In this document: positions 9,351 to 18,145 of the stretch, piece after piece
Layout: every line of letters starts with the position of its first letter
How positions within the stretch are numbered: the first letter of the stretch is position 1
Source of the DNA: CAVTQZ01 sp963737015
GTDB lineage: Bacteria > Actinomycetota > Acidimicrobiia > Acidimicrobiales > UBA8190
Assembly (NCBI GenBank): GCA_963737015.1
Contig: CAVTQZ010000003.1
Coordinates: 62,001-126,000 of the forward strand
Direction: 5' to 3'
Length of the DNA: 64,000 bases
The notes under the pieces: generated by a model
The model's input: only the letters and a program-made list of their open reading frames with translations
Databases searched by the model: none
Told to the model about the DNA's origin: nothing
Position numbers and translations under genes: made by a program

Positions 9351-10174
9351 GAGCTCGATTGTCCCCGACGACCCACATCGCGGACCAATCCGCCGCGCCT
9401 GCCGAGTGCACGGAGGGTCGTCTCCACCGCGTCGGTGATGACCGCATCCGCGCCCCAATCGGCCAGTTCCTGCGCCCTTCGCGGATCGTTGACCGTCCAA
9501 GCGACGACCCCCATCCCCGCAGCATGGACCTCGTCGACCACGCCCTCGGAGAGCCGCGCGTGGTGGAGGTGCATCGCTGCACACCCGAGCGATGCGGCCT
9601 GCTCGAGCGGGCTCTGAGAGCCCGGGCCGGACTTGGCCGAGACGTCCACGAATCCCGGTAGCAGCAGACCCACCGGAACGTCCTCGTACTCCGAGCGCAC
9701 CGCGGCGAGTGAGCTCGGCTGGAAGGAGGAAACCACCACGAGCGCCGGCCGGCGCCGTGCCGGCCAGCTCGCCGACCTTCGTAGCAGCTGCGCGACCGCG
9801 GCGGCGAGGGTCTCCTCGGGGTCGTGTCCGGGCTCGAGAGGGGGGTTCTTTATCTCGACGTTCACCACCGCACCGGCGCACGCGACGAGAGACTCCTCGA
9901 GCGTCGGAAGCCACGGCGGACGCCGCTTCGAGCTCAGGTCCGACACGAGCCCGAACCCGGCGACCTCGGCATCGTGGTTGACGAGAGGCACCTGGTCAGC
10001 GCCGCGGCGCACGTCGAGCTCCACCCCGTCCGCTCCGAGCGCGAGCGCCCCCTCGAAGGCTTCGACGGTGTTCTCACGCCAGGGGCCTAGGCCCCCCCGA
10101 TGGGCGAGCACGCGAACCGGCCCGGTGCCGCTCCGCGTCGGCCGGTCACCGGGGTACCCCGTCGCCGCGGTCAT
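9347..10174 (-). CDS. Glycerophosphodiester phosphodiesterase family protein
   Basis: Predicted hydrolase of glycerophosphodiesters, releasing glycerol-3-phosphate and an alcohol. The metal and catalytic motifs are present: AHRGGLGPWRENTVEAF, GADGVELDVRR, VNHDAE and a later VEIKNP. The C-terminal AWTVNDPRRAQELADWGADAVITD is the usual end of the TIM barrel. No signal peptide is seen. The ATG at 10174 is chosen because CGGAG lies just upstream; an in-frame start at 10216 is less likely. It overlaps etfB by four bases, which suggests co-translation although the functional link is not obvious. Confidence 0.92.
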   Translation of the reverse strand: MTAATGYPGDRPTRSGTGPVRVLAHRGGLGPWRENTVEAFEGALALGADGVELDVRRGADQVPLVNHDAEVAGFGLVSDLSSKRRPPWLPTLEESLVACAGAVVNVEIKNPPLEPGHDPEETLAAAVAQLLRRSASWPARRRPALVVVSSFQPSSLAAVRSEYEDVPVGLLLPGFVDVSAKSGPGSQSPLEQAASLGCAAMHLHHARLSEGVVDEVHAAGMGVVAWTVNDPRRAQELADWGADAVITDAVETTLRALGRRGGLVRDVGRRGQSSS

Positions 10175-10382
10175 CGGCACTCCGAGCCGGAGGGCTCGGC
10201 GAGCATTGTTGTGCAAGTTGTGGGCATCTGCCAGGAATCCCTATTGCCCGTACAGGGGCTTGCGGATAGTTTCACTTGGCCGCATTGCCTCGACGGCCAA
10301 CCCCGGTGGCCAGTCATGTGAAGAGGATCACAAAGTGGTGGGCGCAATTAACGCGCAGTGCACATATCTGGAGGAGGGCATC

Positions 10383-10673
10383 GTGGCACTGATGTGGAAT
10401 CGCTCGGTCGAGTGGGACGCGGAGGACTGGCGCAAGCTGGCGGCGTGTCGTAACACCGAACCCGACCTGTTCTTCCCGGTGGGCACGACAGGTCCGGCGA
10501 TCGACCAGATCGAAGCCGCGAAACATGTCTGTCGTGCTTGTGAAGTGATCGAGCCCTGTCTGGAGTTCGCTCTCGCCACCAATCAGGAATCCGGGGTGTG
10601 GGGTGGTACATCCGAGGAGGAGCGCCGCAAGCTCCGCAAGGCCTGGTTGGCCGCCCGCCGCAGGGCCTCCTGA
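10383..10673 (+). CDS. whiB: WhiB-family iron-sulfur transcriptional regulator (WhiB1-like)
   Basis: Small actinobacterial regulator that binds a [4Fe-4S] cluster and usually partners a sigma factor. The 96 residues contain cysteines 22, 50, 53 and 59 (C-x27-C-x2-C-x5-C), the turn motif GVWGG at 71-75, and a basic tail (RRKLRKAWLAARRR) for DNA contact. Overall layout and the FFPVG segment are closest to WhiB1, the nitric-oxide-responsive essential type; that assignment is by memory of the family. The GTG at 10383 has GGAGGAGG 5 bases upstream, while the ATG at 10392 is too far. The 166 bases upstream hold no gene and presumably the promoter. Confidence 0.95.
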   Translation: MALMWNRSVEWDAEDWRKLAACRNTEPDLFFPVGTTGPAIDQIEAAKHVCRACEVIEPCLEFALATNQESGVWGGTSEEERRKLRKAWLAARRRAS

Positions 10674-10947
10674 AGACCGCCGTCGATCATCCCGATCCTT
10701 TCCGCCTGTTTCGCATCCGCGTGATCTGCGGGCGTACGCCGCCTGATCGATTCGCTTCTTCCTCGAACCTCGCAGAGAGCCGCCTCCTGCTGTAGGTAAG
10801 CAGGTCGCATCACCTCGTTTTTCTGCGAAGGCTCTCACTGCTCAGCGAGTCCACAACGGGGGCCCTCCTATCGGTCGACCAGTATCCTCAGTTACAACAA
10901 TTGAGCTCGATTGCCGATACCAAAAGGGTGCCGGCAAGGAGTGGGCG

Positions 10948-13947
10948 GTGATGGAGGATCGAGAAGGCGCACAGCGAAAGGCCGGCTGGTGGGCCAATCG
11001 CTCGATCCGGACGAAGGGCTTGGTGGTCCTTTCCGTCCCGACCGCACTCTTGCTCGCTGTCGTTGCCTCGACTTCCTGGTTCACGCACGTGAACAACAGA
11101 GCACAGGCGATCGGCGGCCAAGCCCGCCAAGGGTTGTCCACGGTTGCGACGCTCGACATGGACATGTTGAATGCTGTGAACGGCGTACACCAGTACCTGC
11201 TGAGCGGGGACGCTTCTTATCTGTCCCCCTACAGGGTGGCGACCGCGACGACACCCGGGCTCGTCGAGTCGATAGACACGCTGTCGCAGACCACCCCATC
11301 CCAACAAGAAGCGTTCGAGTCGCTTCGGTCCTCGAGTTCCCGGCTGCTCGGCGACATGGCCGAGCTTGCGTCTCAAGCTCCGTCGTCTTCGACGTCTCCA
11401 CTGGCCAACTCAGAGGTACAGGCCTTGATTCGCGCCACCCAGCTCGACACCGTCGCTTTCAACGACGCTGTCTCCGCCTTGGGACGCGTCGACGGGGTGG
11501 TGGCGTCGTCGCAACACGACACCATCCACAGCTCTTACCTTTACGTGCTGATCATCGCCATCCTCGCGACGCTGCTCGCGGTCGTAGCGGGAATCGTGGT
11601 GTCACAGCTGTTCACATCAGGCGTGACGAAGCGGTTGAGGGCATTGGAGCGGGCAACGCTCAGCCTCGAAGACGAGGGCCTTTCCTCACAGGCACCTGGC
11701 GGTAGTGACGAGATAGGGAGGGTCTCTTCCCGTCTTGTCGCAGCAGCCGCGGAGATCCGCGCACGTGCGGAAGAACGAGACGGTGTGCGACGCCAGCTCG
11801 AGGACATCCTCACAGCAAGCCCGGTGGTCTCCCTCCGCTACGACCTGGCAGCGCGTGCTTTCTCCTACGCGAGCCCAAACGTGCGGCGGTTGCTGGGGAT
11901 CTCCTCCGAAGACGCCATGGCCGACCCGACCGCGGTCACGTCGCGCTTTCATCCCGACGACGCGCAACGTCTGCGCGACGTCCTCGTCGAAGCCTTTCGT
12001 CGTCAGCAACTGTTCCGGACCGAAGGAGCTGCCGCAGGTTTGTCGTCGTCTCCCGCGGAGAGAGTGGAGATCAGCCTGCGGTTCCGGCGCGAACCGGAGT
12101 CTTCCGAGTGGGGCGAAGCCGAAGCCATCTACACCTTGGATTTCAACGCCGAAGGCGCCCTGGCGGGCGTGGTCGCCTATCTGGTCGACGCGTCCGACCG
12201 TCACTTGGCGCAGCGTGCCGCCGAAGAGCGCCGCTCGATGCTCGAGACGATCTTCCACGCTTCGCCCGACACCATCGTCGTGCGTGACACGTCCGGGCGC
12301 ATCATCCTGGCAAGCTCGAGCGAAGCCGACGTGATCGGAGTGGGCCTTCGTGCGACAGATCGAACGCCGACGATCTCGACCACGCCGCACGAGGGCTCGA
12401 GCAACGGATCGCGTGCAGTGAGCCTTTCGACCGAGGACCGCGAGAAGCTCGAGTCGTTGACAGCGCGGTGCGTCGCGGGTGAGCCGACACCCGATCCCGT
12501 CATCACCGAGAGCAAGCTCGCAGACGGAGAGGTAAGGACCTTCGAGACGTGTGCGCAGGCGGTTCTCGACCACGAGGGCACCCTCATCGGCACCGTGACG
12601 GTCTCCCGTGACATAACCATGCGCATGGAGCTCGAGCAGTCCTTGCGCAAGGCATCGGACGAAGCGGCACGTGCGAGCGAGGCGAAGAGCGAATTTCTCT
12701 CCCGAATGAGCCACGAGCTCCGCACGCCGCTCAACGCGATCCTCGGGTTCGCGCAGCTCCTCGAGCTCGACGAGCTGTCCTCAGATCAGTCCTCGAGCGT
12801 CGACCAGATACACAGAGCTGGGCGGCATCTGCTCTCACTCATCAACGAAGTGCTCGACATCTCGCGGATCGAAGCCGGGCGGCTGAGCCTGTCCGCCGAG
12901 GCCGTGTCGGTACGTGAGGTGCTGGACGAGGTGACCGCTTTCCTCGTTCCCGCAGCCGAGAGTGCCGAGCTGCATCTCACCGTGACGACCGACGAGGTGG
13001 AGGATCTCTACGTACGGGCAGACCGCCAAAGGCTGCTCCAGGTCCTTCTGAACCTCGGATCGAACGCCCTCAAGTACAACGAGAGAGGCGGCTCCGTCTC
13101 TTTCAGAACGTGGTGCCCATCGCCCGAATGCGTGCGATTCGAGGTCCGTGACACCGGGCCCGGGATCCCGAGAGAGCAACAGGACCAGCTCTTCGTTCCC
13201 TTCTCCCGGCTCGGGGCGGAGCGATCCGGCGTCGAGGGGACGGGCGTCGGTCTCGCCCTGTCGAAGCAGCTCGCCGAGCTCATGGGCGGCTCCATAGGGG
13301 TCGAGTCCGTACCGGGCCACGGCTCGACCTTCTGGGTGGAGCTGCTCGCGACGGAACCAGCACTGCGTGGATCGGCGGCCGTGCGCACTGCTCAACGAGA
13401 CGAGCGCGTCTTTCCAACCTCGTCCGACGGGCCCGGCCTTCTCGGAGGCCCGAGAGCTCCGGTCTCCCCGCTTTCCCCAATGGCGTCGGGGCTCTCGCTC
13501 AGCTCCAACGGCTCGTATCCAGGGAGCAACGGCTCGGTGCGCGGCGACGGCTCTTCGACCTCCGGGGTCGTGGTCCTTCAGATCGAGGACAACGAGTCGA
13601 ATGCCTCGCTGGTGGAGCAGATCCTCGCCCGCAGACCCGAGGTCCGTCTCTTCTCGTCGCCCGAAGCCCGCCTCGGTCTCGAGCTCGCGCGTGAGTACAG
13701 ACCGGACCTCATACTTCTCGACCTGCACCTGCCCGATCTCTCGGGCGAGGAGCTCCTCTATCGGCTGAAGGCGGTACCCGAGCTGGCGGGGACCAAGGTG
13801 GTCGTCGTGAGCGCCGACGCCACCCCGAGCAGGATCCGGCGGATGCTCGAGCTGGGCGTGGAGGGTTACCTCACGAAGCCCGTGGACGTGGAGGCGCTGC
13901 TACGGCTCGTCGACCTCGAGATCGACGTCGTCCGGGGAACGCTGTGA
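10948..13947 (+). CDS. Hybrid sensor histidine kinase, CHASE3-HAMP-PAS-PAS-HisKA-HATPase-REC
   Basis: Membrane sensor kinase of 999 residues. A first membrane helix (about 24-45) and a second (about 194-214) enclose an extracellular CHASE3-like helical domain. HAMP follows, then two PAS regions (about 285-400 and 430-560), and HisKA with the phosphoacceptor H589 in SHELRTPLN. The ATPase has N, G1 (RDTGPGIP) and G2 (GTGVGLAL) boxes, and a Ser/Gly-rich linker leads to a C-terminal receiver domain with acceptor D925 in LLDLHLPD. AAGGAG lies 6 bases before GTG 10948 and 9 before ATG 10951. An OmpR-type regulator lies 171 bases downstream. The signal sensed is unknown. Confidence 0.93.
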   Translation: MMEDREGAQRKAGWWANRSIRTKGLVVLSVPTALLLAVVASTSWFTHVNNRAQAIGGQARQGLSTVATLDMDMLNAVNGVHQYLLSGDASYLSPYRVATATTPGLVESIDTLSQTTPSQQEAFESLRSSSSRLLGDMAELASQAPSSSTSPLANSEVQALIRATQLDTVAFNDAVSALGRVDGVVASSQHDTIHSSYLYVLIIAILATLLAVVAGIVVSQLFTSGVTKRLRALERATLSLEDEGLSSQAPGGSDEIGRVSSRLVAAAAEIRARAEERDGVRRQLEDILTASPVVSLRYDLAARAFSYASPNVRRLLGISSEDAMADPTAVTSRFHPDDAQRLRDVLVEAFRRQQLFRTEGAAAGLSSSPAERVEISLRFRREPESSEWGEAEAIYTLDFNAEGALAGVVAYLVDASDRHLAQRAAEERRSMLETIFHASPDTIVVRDTSGRIILASSSEADVIGVGLRATDRTPTISTTPHEGSSNGSRAVSLSTEDREKLESLTARCVAGEPTPDPVITESKLADGEVRTFETCAQAVLDHEGTLIGTVTVSRDITMRMELEQSLRKASDEAARASEAKSEFLSRMSHELRTPLNAILGFAQLLELDELSSDQSSSVDQIHRAGRHLLSLINEVLDISRIEAGRLSLSAEAVSVREVLDEVTAFLVPAAESAELHLTVTTDEVEDLYVRADRQRLLQVLLNLGSNALKYNERGGSVSFRTWCPSPECVRFEVRDTGPGIPREQQDQLFVPFSRLGAERSGVEGTGVGLALSKQLAELMGGSIGVESVPGHGSTFWVELLATEPALRGSAAVRTAQRDERVFPTSSDGPGLLGGPRAPVSPLSPMASGLSLSSNGSYPGSNGSVRGDGSSTSGVVVLQIEDNESNASLVEQILARRPEVRLFSSPEARLGLELAREYRPDLILLDLHLPDLSGEELLYRLKAVPELAGTKVVVVSADATPSRIRRMLELGVEGYLTKPVDVEALLRLVDLEIDVVRGTL

Positions 13948-14073
13948 TCCCCGCCGGGTTGAGCGGAGACATGCCGGACTATTAACAAAGGTTCTGATGG
14001 GGGGTTGTGAAGCCGATGAGGATGCAGCAAGGACATCACCTCTCGTGGCCGGATTTAGCCGTGGAGCGTCAAA

Positions 14074-14093
14074 GCCGTCAAAATACGGACGGC
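14074..14093. repeat. Inverted repeat ahead of the response regulator
   Basis: GCCGTC and GACGGC flank an 8-base AT-rich loop in the 171-base gap between the hybrid kinase and the response regulator. It could be a weak hairpin in the leader or an operator. No other feature is seen in this gap. Confidence 0.3.
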
Positions 14094-14118
14094 AGGATCA
14101 CCCTGGGGGGACAAGGAG

Positions 14119-14826
14119 ATGGCGTTGACAGCATCCGATGAGGAGCACAGTGTCCTGGTGGCCGAGGACGATCCGGCCAGCCGGAGCGCGACGCGGCTCT
14201 TCCTCCAGCGGGTGGGTTACACGGTCGGAGAGGCGGCGGACGGCCCCGCCACCTTGCGGGAGGCCAGCCTCGGCCACTACGACCTCGTGATCCTCGACCT
14301 CGGGCTGCCGGGGCTGGACGGAGAAGAGGTCCTCGCCAGGCTCCGGCGCGACAGCTCCCTGCCCGTCATCGTCCTCACCGGGCGCTCCGAGGAGGCCGAG
14401 CGCGTGCGCGTGCTCGACCTCGGGGCGGACGACTACGTCGTGAAGCCCTGCTCTTTGCCGGAGTTGGACGCCCGGATCCGGGCGGTGCTCCGCCGCGGCC
14501 AGTCGGCGTCGGGGTCGTCGAGGATCGAGCACGACGGCCTCGTGATCGACCGAGCCGCACACCGCGTGGAGGTGGACAGCAAGGAGGTCGAGCTGACGCC
14601 GAAGGAGTTCGATCTCCTCGCGTTCCTTGCCACCGCGCCCGATCAGGTCTTCACGCGCGAGGAGCTGCTCGAGCACGTGTGGGGCTCGACCCAGGAGTGG
14701 CAGGACCCCGCAACGGTGACAGAGCACGTGCGGCGTCTTCGCCTCAAGCTCGAGAAAGACCCCGCCACCCCGCGCTGGCTGCACACGGTTCGCGGCATCG
14801 GCTACCGGTTCACGGGGACCAACTAG
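14119..14826 (+). CDS. OmpR/PhoB-type response regulator
   Basis: Two-component regulator with an N-terminal receiver and a C-terminal winged-helix DNA-binding domain, 235 residues. The acidic pocket EDD is at residues 16-18, the phosphoacceptor D60 sits in VILDLGLPG, the conserved Thr/Lys switch is LTGR and VVKP. The effector domain shows ELTPKEFDLL, the RLKLEKDP recognition helix and the C-terminal GIGYRF. AAGGAG touches the ATG at 14119 with no spacer. The in-frame TTG at 14125, with a 6-base spacing, may be the real start. Position directly after the hybrid kinase makes that kinase a likely partner. Confidence 0.93.
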   Translation: MALTASDEEHSVLVAEDDPASRSATRLFLQRVGYTVGEAADGPATLREASLGHYDLVILDLGLPGLDGEEVLARLRRDSSLPVIVLTGRSEEAERVRVLDLGADDYVVKPCSLPELDARIRAVLRRGQSASGSSRIEHDGLVIDRAAHRVEVDSKEVELTPKEFDLLAFLATAPDQVFTREELLEHVWGSTQEWQDPATVTEHVRRLRLKLEKDPATPRWLHTVRGIGYRFTGTN

Positions 14827-14829
14827 CCC

Positions 14830-16521
14830 TTACCAGACGAGCTCGGACGGCCCGGCGACGGGCACCTCGATCGTCACAAGGGTCCCGCTCTCGCCCCGGG
14901 CGTTCTCCATGGAGATGGTCCCGTCGAGCTGGCTGCGCACCAGGTCGCGCACGATCGACAGGCCGAGGCTCGTGGTGCTGTCGATGTCGAACCCCTCCGG
15001 CAGCCCGTGCCCGTCGTCCCTGACCTGGACGACCAGCTGTGCTCCGTCGTTCTTGACGAACATCCAGACGTTCCCGGCCGGTCCCTTGGCCTGTTTGGCC
15101 AGGTCGGCCTTGTGGGCCTCGGGGCCGTCGCTGAAGGCGTGCTCGACCGCGTTCTGAAGGATCTCCGCGAGCGCAACGGCGAGCGGAGTCGCCATGTCGG
15201 CCGAGAGGTCCCCCGCGTCCCCGCTCACCGAGATTTCCACCCTCCTTCCCGAGACCACCGAGTCCTCGGTCATCCGGACGAGCGCGTCGAGAATCTCGCG
15301 GAAAGAGACCTGGTCGCCAGGGTCACGGGAGAGGATCTCGTGCACCACGGCGATCGAGCGGACCCGGCGCTCCGCCTCCCTCAGGGCCTCTCGTCCCTTT
15401 CCCGGGTCCAGCCGACGCGCCTGGAGCCGAAGGAGCGACGAGATCGTCTGGAGGTTGTTCTTCACCCGGTGGTGAACCTCGCGGATGGCGGCGTCCTTCG
15501 ACAGAAGCAGCCTGTCGAGGCGACGTAGGTCGGTGACGTCGCGGAGCAGAACCATCGACCCCGTCACCGCTGCGTTGTCCAGAAGAGGGGTGCAGTGCAC
15601 CAGGACGATCACGTCGGGTCGACGCTCGACCTCCTCGATCACGGGCCGGCCCGTCGCAAGCGCGGTGGCGATCGCCGCGTCCTCGACGCCGGCTTCCGAC
15701 AGGCGGTTTCCCTCGACCGCCTGGCTCACCCCCATTCGGTGGAGGGCGCTCATCGCGTTCGGCGACGAGTAGGTGATCCTCCCCTGGGCGTCGGTGACGA
15801 GCAGCCCGTCGCCGACACGCGGGGCGTCCTCGCTCACGACCTCCTCCCCCGCCTGTGGGAAGTCCCCCGCCACGAGCATCGCGGACAACCGGTGATACAA
15901 GTCTCGATAGATCCTCTCGAGCCGGCCCGACCGCCGCTCGGCCACCGGCCCGACCCTCAACAGCACGGCTGAGACCTCGCCGGCGAACGGCACAGGCAGG
16001 CATTCGAGCTGAGCGGTGTCCTCGACCACCGGGACCTCGCCGGTCGTGTTCCAGTCCCTTCGCATGGCCTGCGCCCCGTCGCCGGGACCAGACGGGGGCG
16101 ACGGTGCGGGAGGTGGTGGTGGCAGCACTTTCGATATCGAGATCGATCCGAGCACCGTGTGCGCGTTTCGGAGCGTCTCTTCGACACCGGGCCAGTCCGA
16201 CGAGTCGACAAGGTGGCCCACGAGGTCGACTCTGATGAGGGTCGCCCCCGTGGTCGGGCGGATCTGCCCGAGGACGACGAGCGGCCTGTTCGGAACCTCA
16301 CCCGCCTCGCCGGGGTGCTCCGCGGCCCTCGACGATCCGATGACCTCGGTCCTGGTGTCTTGCGTCACTTCGGAGGCCGACCGCAGCGGCGCGAGCAGCA
16401 GAAGATCGGAGAACGAAAGGTCCGAGAGCACGCCCCACGAGCCCATCAGGCGCTGCAGATGTGCGAACGCTTCAGCCTTGAGCTCTGTATGCCTGGCTGC
16501 GAGCTCTGCGGGAGCGGTCAC
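14830..16521 (-). CDS. pdtaS: PdtaS-like soluble sensor histidine kinase
   Basis: Cytosolic histidine kinase of the PdtaS family, 563 residues. Order of parts: an N-terminal GAF-like sensor (LLGDLSF-type start, here WGVLSDLSFSDLLLL), a proline-rich insert near residue 145, a PAS domain (LLVTDAQGRITYSSPNAM), and HisKA_2 with the acceptor histidine at about 350/351 in EVHHRVKNNLQT. A HATPase ends it, with NAVEHAF, VRDDGHGLPEGFD and SLGLSIV. In mycobacteria PdtaS phosphorylates the antiterminator PdtaR; no PdtaR is in this window. The GTG at 16521 overlaps the stop of the PHP gene (GTGA); the frame open upstream of it is not coding. The proline-rich insert (PPPPPAPSPPSGPG) is unusual for the family. 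Confidence 0.92.
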   Translation of the reverse strand: MTAPAELAARHTELKAEAFAHLQRLMGSWGVLSDLSFSDLLLLAPLRSASEVTQDTRTEVIGSSRAAEHPGEAGEVPNRPLVVLGQIRPTTGATLIRVDLVGHLVDSSDWPGVEETLRNAHTVLGSISISKVLPPPPPAPSPPSGPGDGAQAMRRDWNTTGEVPVVEDTAQLECLPVPFAGEVSAVLLRVGPVAERRSGRLERIYRDLYHRLSAMLVAGDFPQAGEEVVSEDAPRVGDGLLVTDAQGRITYSSPNAMSALHRMGVSQAVEGNRLSEAGVEDAAIATALATGRPVIEEVERRPDVIVLVHCTPLLDNAAVTGSMVLLRDVTDLRRLDRLLLSKDAAIREVHHRVKNNLQTISSLLRLQARRLDPGKGREALREAERRVRSIAVVHEILSRDPGDQVSFREILDALVRMTEDSVVSGRRVEISVSGDAGDLSADMATPLAVALAEILQNAVEHAFSDGPEAHKADLAKQAKGPAGNVWMFVKNDGAQLVVQVRDDGHGLPEGFDIDSTTSLGLSIVRDLVRSQLDGTISMENARGESGTLVTIEVPVAGPSELVW

Positions 16522-17405
16522 GACGACCTCGAGCGTTCGAGGACAGGCATCTCGCGAGGCTCGCGCCGGCGAAATCCCCGCAGTGTCTCCACCTTCATCT
16601 GCGAGAGCAGATCCGCCATCTGTGCGGCCCTGTCGGCGACGTCCGCCAGCCCATGTGCGTCCGAGGCGGTCGTGAGCGGTACGCCGCGGTCGACCAGGCG
16701 CTTCAAGAGCCCCTGGTCCGGATAGAACTGCCCGACCGGCTTCCGACATCCAGCAGAGCTCAGCTCGGCTGCCATCTCGGATCGCACCGCAGCTTCGGTG
16801 AGCCTGTCCCAGCACTCCTCGGGTTGTGAATGCCGTCTGCCCGTAACCTTGATGAGGTCCGGGTGCGCCAACACGTCGCACACCCCGGAGGCTGCGAGCT
16901 CCTCCATCGCCGAGACGTAGTCGTCCCACGCCCTGTCGACGTCACGTGCGGACCACTCGTCCATCGAGGCCGGGTCGACCAGGTCGTCGAACCTCCAGGC
17001 ACCGATCCAGTGCACGGAGCCGAGCAGCACGTCGAAGGGATAGCCGTCCAAGAGGGAGGCGACCTCCGACATGCGGTCGCGGTAGTAGTCGACCTCGAGC
17101 CCGAGGACCACAGGGAGCCCGGCCTTCTTCGCTTCCTCGACGCAACTCACGTACTCGTCCAGGTCGGCGTGCGCATGGTCGTCCCAGTAACGCAGCATCG
17201 ATTCCCGCAGCGCGGCCTTGGGCTCGTCGTCCCAAAATCCCCGCAACAGCTCGTCGGCCTGAGAGAAACGGAAAAGGTGCTCGGTCAGGGCGATCTCGGT
17301 GACGCCCGCGGCGCCGGCACGTTCGCAGTAGGCGGCAACCTGTTCGATGGTGGGCGTGCTCTCACGCTGTCCGTGGGGCCACAGGTGAAGGTGGTAATCG
17401 AGCAC
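16518..17405 (-). CDS. PHP-domain phosphatase, histidinol-phosphatase (HisK) type
   Basis: Metal-dependent phosphoesterase of the PHP family, 295 residues. Metal ligands are recognisable: DYHLHLWPHG at the N-terminus, LTEHLFRF, GLEVDYY, LGSVHWI, LAHPDLIK, and the final TTASDAHG. This is the pattern of HisK/HisJ histidinol phosphate phosphatases, the histidine pathway step before HisD, but no other his gene is nearby and other phosphate esters are possible. It lies upstream of the PdtaS-like gene and overlaps it by four bases, so the two are translated together. The start at 17405 is 35 bases after the preceding unknown gene. Confidence 0.85.
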   Translation of the reverse strand: MLDYHLHLWPHGQRESTPTIEQVAAYCERAGAAGVTEIALTEHLFRFSQADELLRGFWDDEPKAALRESMLRYWDDHAHADLDEYVSCVEEAKKAGLPVVLGLEVDYYRDRMSEVASLLDGYPFDVLLGSVHWIGAWRFDDLVDPASMDEWSARDVDRAWDDYVSAMEELAASGVCDVLAHPDLIKVTGRRHSQPEECWDRLTEAAVRSEMAAELSSAGCRKPVGQFYPDQGLLKRLVDRGVPLTTASDAHGLADVADRAAQMADLLSQMKVETLRGFRRREPREMPVLERSRSS

Positions 17406-17440
17406 CGTGGACGATCGTATGCGGCCGTCCGCCCCCCTAC

Positions 17441-18078
17441 TCAGCTTGTTACCAGGGACCTCGTGGACGCGAGCACCTTGTCGAGTGCGTCGAGGTAGAG
17501 GTGATGGGCCTCATCGGTTCCGTCGCGTGCAGCGACTGCGTAGGTGACGTTGAGCCAACGTCGATCCCTGGCCAACTCCTGTTCCGGATCGAAGCCGTCC
17601 GCTTTCTCGATCGCCGCCACGAGCTCGTCGAGATCCTCCGGCGACATGCTCGTAAGGCCTACGAGAAGCCGCCGCAGCAAGACGAGAAGCTCGTCACTCG
17701 CGCCCCCCGAGCGGTTCTTCATGGCGCTCGGCTCTTTGTCCTTCGGTCGCGGCGACAGCTCCTCGCACGCCACGACGACGAGCCCGCCCACGCCACCGAG
17801 CCGCTGAACGAGGGCATGACGGGCGACCGGGTCCGAGCTCTCCGGTCCGAGCGAATCGATCGCCTCTTCGGGATGCTCGAGCAACAGCGATGCACGAGAC
17901 CACGCAACTCCCGCATCTTCAGCCCAAAGCGCCGCGCTCGACGAGCTCGGCAACCCTCGCGGCAGATACCGGTCACACCGCGCCCATCCAAAATGGCAGG
18001 ATCGGTCTCTGGGGCCCAAAGGTCCCACGCGTCGACTGATCGCGCGGCCCGGCCGCGCCCCCGCCCGGAGTGCTGCAC
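17441..18078 (-). pseudogene. Protein of unknown function, intact only if two extra bases are removed
   Basis: The frame ending at 17441 has no good start, yet codon usage is coding well before its first ATG (17722). A GTG at 18078 with a strong GGGGAGG 6 bases upstream opens another frame (VQHSGRG...SVDAWDLWAPETDPAILDGRGVT). Dropping one base near 17969-17972 and one near 17933-17938 joins the pieces through VSAARVAELVERGALAEDAGVAW into a single protein of about 211 residues. It is charged and mostly helical, with MSPEDLDELVAAIEKADGFDP in the C-terminal half and no membrane segment. I do not recognise the family. It follows the two ArsA-type ATPases in the same direction, 68 bases after the second, which suggests a link to them. 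Confidence 0.6.
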
Positions 18079-18145
18079 AACCTGCCTCCCCTCTCAGGCA
18101 GATTGTCGGCAGATGCGGGTCTCCACTTCAACGAGTAATTATCAA

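Noticed and set aside
9351..9914. N-terminal extension of EtfB
   Set aside because: The open frame upstream of ATG 9350 lies over the GDPD gene and adds Arg/Gly-rich sequence unlike any EtfB.
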